NCBI GenBank assembly: GCA_937892085.1
Contig: CALAVD010000392.1
Coordinates: 1 to 12,043, forward strand
DNA length: 12,043 nt
DNA from: an uncultured Prevotellaceae bacterium
Lineage (GTDB): Bacteria > Bacteroidota > Bacteroidia > Bacteroidales > Muribaculaceae
Reading direction: 5' to 3'
Shown: piece by piece, positions 7,214 through 12,043 of the stretch
How positions within the stretch are numbered: position 1 is the stretch's first letter
Layout: each line of letters opens with the position of its first letter
Position numbers and translations under genes: made by a program
Notes under the pieces: model-generated
Told to the model about the DNA's origin: nothing
The model's database searches: none
The model's input: the letters and a program-made list of their open reading frames with translations, nothing else

Positions 7214-7255
7214 GTTCACTTTCCGATGCAGAATGTTCACTTTCCCACGCAGAAG
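7214..7255 (-). repeat. 21-bp tandem duplication of the mnmE 3' end (att-like)
   Basis: Two adjacent 21-bp units (7235-7255 and 7214-7234) match at 18 of 21 positions. On the minus strand the first unit is the gene's own end, TTCTGCGTGGGAAAGTGA (Phe-Cys-Val-Gly-Lys-stop). Three bases later TTCTGCATCGGAAAGTGA encodes Phe-Cys-Ile-Gly-Lys-stop in the same frame. The 18-mers differ only in the Val/Ile codon. The 3' end of trmE/mnmE is the known attachment site of SGI1-type islands, so this may be a remnant att pair. Confidence 0.8.
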
Positions 7256-8616
7256 TGGGCGAAGATTTCGCCGAGGATGTCGTCGGTGGAGATTTCGCCG
7301 GTGATTTCACCTAAGTAGTGCATACACTCGCGTATGTCTTGGCTCAGGAGGTCTCCGCTGAGTGCGGTGGAGAGTCCCTGTAGTGTGCGGTCGATGGCTT
7401 TGCCGGCGCGCACTAAGGCATGGTAGTGGCGTGCGTTGGTGACGATGACGGCGTTTTCGTCGGTGACTTGGGGTAGTGCGGCGGCAGTAATGATGTCGTT
7501 CTTAAGCTGCTCGATTCCAGTGGTTTCACGCGCTGAGATTTCAGCGACCTTCACATCAATTCCTTTTAGTTTCTCAACAATGGGTTGTGTGTCGCCGGCG
7601 TCAATCTTGTTCACGACGGCTATCACCGCCTTGTCGTGGCAGTGCTCCTTGATTTGTGAGTAGAAGTCATCGATTTCGGCAACTGGAGCGGTGGCGTCGA
7701 TTACCCACAGCACGATGCGCGCCTCGTCCATCTTCTTGAACGAGCGCTCAATGCCCATGCTCTCTATCACATCATGCGACTCGCGAATGCCTGCTGTGTC
7801 GATGAACCTCAGTAACGTGCCACCCATCACCACGGTGTCTTCAATCACGTCGCGAGTAGTGCCCCTGATGTCGCTCACGAGGGCGCGGTCATCGCCGAGC
7901 AGGGTGTTGAGCAGGGTAGATTTCCCGGCGTTGGTGGGTCCCACGATAGCCACCGGCAGACCGTTCTTGATGGCGTTGCCAGCTTGATAGGAGTGTGCCA
8001 GTGAGTCGATGACATTCTTTATATTTGTTGCCAATGTTGTGAGTCGCTCACGGTCGGCAAAGGTCACGTCTTCCTCGCTGAAGTCGAGTTCGAGTTCAAT
8101 TAGCGACACAAATTGCAACAGCTGTGAGCGCAGGGTGGTGAGCTGGCGGCTGAAGGCTCCACGCATCTGGTTCATCGCCACATGGTGTGAGGCTCGCGAC
8201 TGAGAGGCTATCACGTCGGCAATAGCCTCGGCCTGCGAGAGGTCCATCTTGCCGTTGGCGAAGGCGCGTTGCGTGAACTCACCGCCCGTGGCGGCGCGGC
8301 ATCCGGCATCTATAAGCGCGGCAACCACTTGCTGCTGAATCCACATCGAGCCGTGGCAAGAGATTTCTACCACATCTTCGCCGGTGAACGAGTTAGGAGC
8401 GCGGAAGAGCGTGAGCACCGCCTCGTCGAGGATTTCTCCACGTGAATCGACGATGTGCCCAAGGTGTGCCGTGTGGCTCGTCATCTCGGCGATTGCTTTG
8501 CCTTGCCAGCGCTGCTGCACTATGCCGATGGCATTGTCACCGCTCACCCTTATCACTGCTATGCCTCCCATGCCGTGGGGGGTAGATACTGCGCAAATTG
8601 TGTCCAAATAGCCCAT
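7237..8616 (-). CDS. mnmE: tRNA uridine-5-carboxymethylaminomethyl modification GTPase MnmE
   Basis: A 459-aa GTPase of normal length (also trmE/thdF). With MnmG it installs the (carboxymethyl)aminomethyl group on U34 of certain tRNAs in the cytosol. The N-terminal tetrahydrofolate-binding domain begins DTICAVSTPHGMGGIAVIR. A helical domain surrounds an inserted Ras-like G domain with P-loop GPTNAGKST (226-234), K-loop GTTRD (252-256), DTAG (273-276) and NKID (336-339). The C-terminus ends FCVGK, where the family's catalytic CxGK motif is usually CIGK. The cysteine is present, so function is probably kept. The start codon at 8616 lies in a 7-bp repeat array. No TAnnTTTG box is visible in the 69-bp gap to the upstream nuclease gene, so it may be co-transcribed with the nucleases. 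Its 3' end is duplicated just downstream. Confidence 0.97.
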   Translation of the reverse strand: MGYLDTICAVSTPHGMGGIAVIRVSGDNAIGIVQQRWQGKAIAEMTSHTAHLGHIVDSRGEILDEAVLTLFRAPNSFTGEDVVEISCHGSMWIQQQVVAALIDAGCRAATGGEFTQRAFANGKMDLSQAEAIADVIASQSRASHHVAMNQMRGAFSRQLTTLRSQLLQFVSLIELELDFSEEDVTFADRERLTTLATNIKNVIDSLAHSYQAGNAIKNGLPVAIVGPTNAGKSTLLNTLLGDDRALVSDIRGTTRDVIEDTVVMGGTLLRFIDTAGIRESHDVIESMGIERSFKKMDEARIVLWVIDATAPVAEIDDFYSQIKEHCHDKAVIAVVNKIDAGDTQPIVEKLKGIDVKVAEISARETTGIEQLKNDIITAAALPQVTDENAVIVTNARHYHALVRAGKAIDRTLQGLSTALSGDLLSQDIRECMHYLGEITGEISTDDILGEIFAHFCVGK

Positions 8617-8641
8617 AGTTTATAGTTCATAGTTCATAGTT
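8614..8641 (-). repeat. Heptamer tandem array containing the mnmE start codon
   Basis: Four 7-bp units occur: CATAGTT, TATAGTT, CATAGTT and CATAGTT on the plus strand, which read AACTATG/A on the mnmE strand. The final unit's ATG (8616-8614) is the mnmE start. Two further ATGs lie upstream in the array: the one at 8637 is in frame but meets TAA after five codons (created by the variant unit), and the one at 8630 is out of frame. Confidence 0.8.
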
Positions 8642-8649
8642 TTTTGACC

Positions 8650-8670
8650 CTCCAATCTCCGACCTCCGAT
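8650..8670. repeat. Second heptamer array (CTCCRAY, 3 units)
   Basis: CTCCAAT, CTCCGAC and CTCCGAT follow each other directly, 8 bp from the AACTATG array, in the gap between the 8686-9537 nuclease gene and mnmE. The unit sequence differs from the neighbouring array but the 7-bp period is the same. Confidence 0.6.
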
Positions 8671-8685
8671 CTTTGCGCAATGCGC

Positions 8686-9537
8686 TTAATTCCATTGCTC
8701 AAAGTTGTAGGTGCCTTCCACTTGGCGCTCCACATTGTCGGGGAGGGCGCTGAAGAAGTCGTGGCCTGTGACGAGTTCCACCTCATCGACCGAGCAGGCG
8801 TGGCGTTTCACTCCGCCGCCACCCTCGTGGTTGTCGTAGATGAAGCCTATGGCACGGTTGCGGCTCGGGTCGAGCACCACCTTGTAGAACCCGCTTGGCA
8901 CCACGATGTTGTTGTCCTTGCCGATGCGGTTGCTGCTGCCGTTGAAGATGGGTCCGGTGGCAATGACGATGGTGCCGCAGCTTTTTGCCCAAGCGTGGAT
9001 TTTCAGCTCTAACTTGTTCCAACTGCCGCCGTTCAGGTCGTGGTCTTGCGGGCAGATGTTGGTCATCAAGAAGCAGTCGCTCATCGACTGGCGGCTCCAG
9101 CGCATGTCGTTGGCTGGTGCCATGTGGCCGCGGTCATATCCGCTCTGCTTATACTCCCACCACTCGGGGCATCCAGCCACCGACGCGTCGCGGTTGAACT
9201 TATAGTTGCGGCGCAGCTCGGCGTTGGGTCCGTCGGTGATTTTCACCATGTCGGCGGTGAGCACATAGCTCACGCAGTTAGGCACGCGGTAGGCGGTGTT
9301 GAAATTCACCGTCATGGCCTCGTAGCGCTTTGTGGTGTTGCGGTATTTCGGGTTTATTTTCACGTCGGTAAGACTTCGCATGTTGCCCGACGCGCGGTCA
9401 AGCCGCTCGGTGCGATTTTCTCTCTTGGTGTTATGCTTCTTGCGCTTGGCGTTGACGCTGAGTGTAGTGCCCGCAACCACTGCAATGGCAACCATCGCAC
9501 ATAATGCTTTGCTAAACCCCATTTTCATAATAGACAT
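8686..9537 (-). CDS. Secreted DNA/RNA non-specific endonuclease (NUC family)
   Basis: A 283-aa protein with a signal-type N-terminus (basic start, hydrophobic residues about 9-28, then SVNA before a Lys/Arg-rich region), so it is probably exported. Residues about 70-280 form a Serratia-type beta-beta-alpha-metal nuclease: DRGH (135-138) with general-base H138, then TNICPQ with N160, LNGGSWNKLE with N169 as the likely Mg ligand and E177. Such enzymes cut single- and double-stranded DNA and RNA. Cysteines in VPNC (88) and AGCP (123) recur in the neighbouring paralogue and could form a disulfide outside the cytoplasm. The start is MSIMKMGF; a second Met at residue 4 is possible. The gene lies 48 bp downstream of its paralogue in the same direction. 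A weak CATTTTTG (9574-9567) could be a promoter. Likely roles are nutrient scavenging or degradation of extracellular DNA; these are inferred. Confidence 0.9.
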   Translation of the reverse strand: MSIMKMGFSKALCAMVAIAVVAGTTLSVNAKRKKHNTKRENRTERLDRASGNMRSLTDVKINPKYRNTTKRYEAMTVNFNTAYRVPNCVSYVLTADMVKITDGPNAELRRNYKFNRDASVAGCPEWWEYKQSGYDRGHMAPANDMRWSRQSMSDCFLMTNICPQDHDLNGGSWNKLELKIHAWAKSCGTIVIATGPIFNGSSNRIGKDNNIVVPSGFYKVVLDPSRNRAIGFIYDNHEGGGGVKRHACSVDEVELVTGHDFFSALPDNVERQVEGTYNFEQWN

Positions 9538-9585
9538 TTTTTAGTGTGTTTTACCCATGCCCATAGCAAAAATGATGCCAAAACA

Positions 9586-10467
9586 TTATCGGTTTAGCCA
9601 TTGGTTGATGTTGCATGTCGATTCCAGGCGGTTTTCCACATCGTCGGGAAGGGAGTTGAAGAAATTCATGCCCGTGCGCCTCTCCACTTCGTCAACACTC
9701 ACGGCATAGCTCTTGAGCGACCCTCCGCAAGGGCGATTGGGGCAGATGAACGCTATGGCTTTCATAGGGGAAGTCTTGGTGGAGAGCACCACCTTGAAGA
9801 ACGCCTGGGGCACCGCAATATCCACATCTTGCCCAATGGTCTCGGGCTTATTCTCGACAATAGGCCCGGTGATGACTATCAGGGTCTTGTCGCGGCGTGC
9901 CCATTCACGCACTTTCAGTTCTATGTCGTTCCACATTCCCACGTTCAGAGCATTGTCTTGAGGACAGATGTTGGTGAGGTAGAACGTCTCGTTCATAGCT
10001 TGCTCGTCCCATTTCATGTCGCCAGCGGGAGCCATGTGACCACGGTCGTAGCCCGAGTCGCGGTAGTCCCACCAGTTGGGGCATCCAGCTACCTTATTGT
10101 CGCGTTCGAAGTTGCCTTCTCGCTCCAGTCGTCCCTTGGCTTCGCTGTCGGTGATCTCATACACCACGCAGTTTGGGATGTGCAGGTTTTTGTTGAAATA
10201 TGAGGTGTAGCCCTTGTATTTCACCACGGTATTGCTCACGCCCCGCGGCATCACCACGCTCTCGAGGTTCTGCTCTTGCGAGGTCTCCAGCGATGTGTTC
10301 TGCTCAGTGCTGGCGAGAGTCTGTGACTGCTCTACTGCTGCCTTGCCTTGCTCGTCGCCCTCAGCCTCTCCCTCGTTATTCTTACTCAGGAAAAAGACGA
10401 CTATTGCCACTGTGATGAGCCATGCACCCCATTTCATCCATTGTATAACTTGATTCTTCGTTGCCAT
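9586..10467 (-). CDS. Membrane-anchored DNA/RNA non-specific endonuclease (NUC family)
   Basis: A 293-aa paralogue of the adjacent nuclease. One hydrophobic segment (about residues 12-27, after a short basic N-terminus) without an obvious cleavage site suggests a membrane anchor with the enzyme on the outer face. It is followed by a Glu/Gln/Ser-rich linker (31-75) and the nuclease domain (about 80-291). Catalytic signatures are DRGH (141-144, H144), TNICPQ (N166), and LNVGMWNDIE with N175 and E183. The IPNC and AGCP cysteines (100, 129) are shared with the paralogue. It is first of a probable minus-strand unit with the 8686-9537 nuclease and perhaps mnmE, and has its own promoter (TACCTTTG at 10498-10491). 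The pair probably arose by tandem duplication followed by divergence of the N-terminal export signals. The substrate is inferred from the family. Confidence 0.9.
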   Translation of the reverse strand: MATKNQVIQWMKWGAWLITVAIVVFFLSKNNEGEAEGDEQGKAAVEQSQTLASTEQNTSLETSQEQNLESVVMPRGVSNTVVKYKGYTSYFNKNLHIPNCVVYEITDSEAKGRLEREGNFERDNKVAGCPNWWDYRDSGYDRGHMAPAGDMKWDEQAMNETFYLTNICPQDNALNVGMWNDIELKVREWARRDKTLIVITGPIVENKPETIGQDVDIAVPQAFFKVVLSTKTSPMKAIAFICPNRPCGGSLKSYAVSVDEVERRTGMNFFNSLPDDVENRLESTCNINQWLNR

Positions 10468-10490
10468 GAGTTTTTTTTATAAATCAAGCA

Positions 10491-10521
10491 CAAAGGTAGT
10501 GCCTTTTAGCCAAACGACCAA
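10491..10521 (-). promoter_or_regulatory. Bacteroidota promoter of the nuclease unit
   Basis: On the minus strand TACCTTTG (10498-10491) fits TAnnTTTG, with TTG (10521-10519) 20 bp upstream. It lies 24 bp before the ATG at 10467, giving a short leader. Confidence 0.65.
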
Positions 10522-10543
10522 GAAAGTTGTTGTTTTTAGATGT

Positions 10544-11524
10544 TTAATCTATCGTGATCATAGTCGTAATCTCACGGGCCATTTCATTTAGCTCCAGGCA
10601 TTGCTCACGAGTGATAGTTGTGCGCTGGCTGTGATGCTCCCATGGTGCAACGAAGAGCACTTGCCCTCTGGCACAAGCGTCAAATTGCGCTCCGCTGGGT
10701 TTCCACACTTTTGAAAACCCGTTCTCGAGCAGGACGATTTGAGGAAATCCCGCATCAAAAGCGGCACGCATTATGCGTTTCTCTCCAGGACTTATGCATG
10801 GCGACACAAGCACATGCCCGCGTTGTGCAAGCACAAGATGTTTGAAAATAGATTTTTCTATGTCGTCACTACTCATGCTGCGAGAGCAGATGACGGCGGT
10901 TTTTAGCGGGTATTTGAGCAGAAAATAATTGCCGGCAATCGAGACCTGTCTATTCCCAATGTTAATGTCTTGGTGCACAGTGAAATATTCTGGATGATTG
11001 CGTTTTATCCATAACCTGCGAGGGTTGTCGTCAACATATTTAAACATCGCATCAAGCTGTCCCTTGCTGCTGAGGATGCGGTCGTGATATCCAGTATCCC
11101 ACAGCACGTCGCCAAGGGTGTTGCGGGTCACGTCGTTGCAGCCCTTTTTGAACCCGTTGATGACATTTCCCAGGTGACAAGAGAGAGGTTTTGTCACTTG
11201 CAAGATGCCGTGCAGGTGGTCGGGCATGATGCACACCCTTAGCATTTTGATTTCAGGGTGATAGTCGGGTATTTTGTGCCACAACTTGAACACTTCATGA
11301 CCTGCTGGAGAAAAATCAATCCAGGGATTTGGATGTGAATTGTCGCTGTTGCGCAAGGTGCCTAACAAGGGCTTGCGGTCTTTGACCTCGAGCGTTATCA
11401 TGTAGATGTAACAGCCACGATAGTCGTGGCCGGCCATGCGACGGTGGCCCGAAGGGTTGAATGGCGGCGGATTCTTCTGCCGATTCCACCATGCCCGTCT
11501 TTTGCTGTCTCGGTCGTTCTCCAT
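10544..11524 (-). CDS. REP-associated tyrosine transposase (RAYT, Y1 HUH) with C-terminal extra domain
   Basis: A 326-aa protein. Residues about 22-185 are an IS200-like Y1 transposase domain of the RAYT type: GHDYRGCYIYMITLEV start, HUH motif PDHLHG with H103 and H105, and catalytic Tyr163 in KYVDDNPRR. RAYTs nick single-stranded DNA at REP palindromes; fittingly, an inverted pair of GTAG-plus-hairpin repeats lies 42 bp upstream. Residues about 200-326 are extra. The segment KTAVICSRSMSS, then GHVLVSPCISPGEKRIM, then QIVLLENGF and GQVLFVAPW looks like an alternating strand/helix Rossmann-type fold and weakly recalls DprA/Smf-like or LOG-like domains (inference). The start at 11524 keeps the NPSGHRR N-terminus common to this group. 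A TAATTTTG (11536-11529) just upstream would leave almost no leader. The gene is intact and single-copy here, so it is probably a domesticated chromosomal RAYT rather than a mobile IS. Confidence 0.85.
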   Translation of the reverse strand: MENDRDSKRRAWWNRQKNPPPFNPSGHRRMAGHDYRGCYIYMITLEVKDRKPLLGTLRNSDNSHPNPWIDFSPAGHEVFKLWHKIPDYHPEIKMLRVCIMPDHLHGILQVTKPLSCHLGNVINGFKKGCNDVTRNTLGDVLWDTGYHDRILSSKGQLDAMFKYVDDNPRRLWIKRNHPEYFTVHQDINIGNRQVSIAGNYFLLKYPLKTAVICSRSMSSDDIEKSIFKHLVLAQRGHVLVSPCISPGEKRIMRAAFDAGFPQIVLLENGFSKVWKPSGAQFDACARGQVLFVAPWEHHSQRTTITREQCLELNEMAREITTMITID

Positions 11525-11565
11525 GCCGCAAAATTACTAAAAATAAACCATAGTGCAAGCACCGA

Positions 11566-11591
11566 ACGAGATAAATCTCGCACTACACGAC
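11566..11591 (-). repeat. REP-type palindrome, left copy of an inverted pair
   Basis: The 26-bp arm read on the minus strand contains GTAG followed by TG and the hairpin CGAGA-TTTA-TCTCG. GTAG plus an adjacent hairpin is the hallmark of REP sequences recognised by RAYTs. The copy at 11724-11749 is the reverse complement with one mismatch. It lies 42 bp upstream of the RAYT start. Confidence 0.8.
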
Positions 11592-11723
11592 ATTACATGA
11601 CCATGGAGGCTTGTTGCAGCCATGAACTATTGCTGGTGGCTGGCTTGAATGATGGCGAGGGAGCTGTAGCGAGAATTGCCGGCAAGAAGACGGCAACAAC
11701 ACCTCAAGGACGGCTGCGGTAGT
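11592..11723. other. Structured spacer between the two REPs
   Basis: This is 132 bp with no credible gene. Visible short inverted repeats are CATGG/CCATG (11602-11606, 11620-11624), CAGCCA/TGGCTG beginning near 11617, and TTGCCG/CGGCAA (11676-11681, 11691-11696). Together with the flanking REPs it could fold into a larger cruciform or RNA. A GTAGCGAGA near 11666 may be a degenerate REP foot. Confidence 0.4.
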
Positions 11724-11749
11724 GTTGTGTAGTGCGAGATTTATCTCGT
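11724..11749 (+). repeat. REP-type palindrome, right copy of an inverted pair
   Basis: On the plus strand GTAG (11729-11732) is followed by TG and CGAGA-TTTA-TCTCG (11735-11748). It is the inverted partner of 11566-11591, with 25 of 26 positions complementary, forming a BIME-like unit of about 184 bp. Confidence 0.8.
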
Positions 11750-11820
11750 AGGACTGTAAAAACTTATCAACAATAGAGAAAAAAGAAAGGATAATCTTTT
11801 CATAGTTATAAATTTTTCAT

Positions 11821-11828
11821 TATTTTTG
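11821..11828 (+). promoter_or_regulatory. -7 promoter box for the gene starting at 11898
   Basis: TATTTTTG matches TAnnTTTG in AT-rich DNA, 69 bp upstream of the ATG at 11898. No clear TTG lies at the expected distance. The leader (about 11835-11897) is AT-rich, with no obvious structure. Confidence 0.5.
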
Positions 11829-11897
11829 CCACACATTATTGCTTACCACAGAATAATACTACTAATCTTTTCAATAACTTTTCAAATCATCGTGTTT

Positions 11898-12043
11898 ATG
11901 AAGAAATTACTGACATTTTTAATCATGTTCATCCTTTCAATAGGCATAGGGTGGGCAGAGACCTGGCAAGAAACTGCTGCAGGTAGTCTTTCTACTGGCG
12001 ACATAGTTGTGATTGTTGACAAAACAAGTGGCAGGGCAATGTC
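11898..12043 (+). CDS. Putative secreted protein, N-terminal fragment
   Basis: Forty-eight codons are visible from ATG 11898, and the frame is still open at the window edge. The first 20 residues are a clear signal peptide: MKK, a hydrophobic run LLTFLIMFILSIGIG, then WA before the likely cleavage site. The mature part starts ETWQETAAGSL and continues STGDIVVIVDKTSGRAM, a beta-strand pattern seen at the start of some Bacteroidota surface or secreted proteins. I do not recognise the family. It is divergent from the RAYT gene and separated from it by the REP pair and its own promoter. Confidence 0.75.
   Translation, partial: MKKLLTFLIMFILSIGIGWAETWQETAAGSLSTGDIVVIVDKTSGRAM

Noticed and set aside
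9040..9504. 154-codon plus-strand frame opposite the secreted nuclease
   Set aside because: It is a shadow of a well-supported nuclease gene.
9601..10203. 200-codon plus-strand frame opposite the membrane nuclease
   Set aside because: It is antisense to a gene with all catalytic motifs, and no family was recognised.
11426..11722. 98-codon plus-strand frame crossing the RAYT 5' end and the REP pair
   Set aside because: It overlaps the RAYT N-terminus and the left REP; its start and composition are not convincing.
11566..11749. CRISPR-like or IS terminal inverted repeats around a small element
   Set aside because: There are only two copies, inverted, with self-hairpins and a GTAG foot, and no transposase between them; a REP pair explains them better.

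Overview
The window looks like a chromosome segment from a member of the Bacteroidales (Prevotella- or Muribaculaceae-like; the genus cannot be fixed from this sequence). The reasons are several copies of the Bacteroidota -7 promoter motif TAnnTTTG in front of genes, mostly absent Shine-Dalgarno sites, an ATP-type PEP carboxykinase, and a mix of housekeeping genes with IS21, IS4-superfamily and REP/RAYT elements.

Layout, left to right. (1) 2-506 is the C-terminal third of pckA (+), followed by a heptamer repeat array, a hairpin without a T-tract and a strong intrinsic terminator. (2) 848-2809 (+) is a membrane-anchored CbxX/CfqX-type AAA+ ATPase with a low-complexity Asp/Tyr linker and an unidentified helical middle domain. 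(3) 2810-7236 is a mobile-element insertion zone between the convergent AAA+ gene and mnmE. It holds an IS4-superfamily (IS1634-like) element on the minus strand and, directly abutting it, an IS21-family istA/istB element on the plus strand. (4) 7237-10467 is a minus-strand block: two tandem secreted or membrane-anchored DNA/RNA non-specific endonucleases, then mnmE. (5) 10544-11749 is a RAYT (REP-associated tyrosine transposase) with a C-terminal extension, next to a pair of inverted REP-type palindromes. (6) From 11898 (+) a putative secreted protein begins and runs off the window.

Most notable observations. The last 18 coding bases of mnmE (ending Phe-Cys-Val-Gly-Lys-stop) are repeated in tandem 3 bp downstream with the canonical Cys-Ile-Gly-Lys ending. 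This is the same place in trmE/mnmE that SGI1-type islands use as attachment site, so it may be an att scar. The RAYT sits beside a well-formed GTAG-plus-hairpin REP pair and carries an extra domain resembling a Rossmann/DprA-like fold. Three separate arrays of 7-bp tandem repeats occur in intergenic DNA, and one of them supplies the mnmE start codon. A hairpin upstream of the IS4-type transposase pairs perfectly only as minus-strand RNA.

No tRNA, rRNA or CRISPR array was seen. No complete multi-gene system of unknown type can be claimed. The best candidates for unexplored biology are the AAA+ membrane protein, the RAYT fusion with its REPs, and the mnmE 3'-end duplication.
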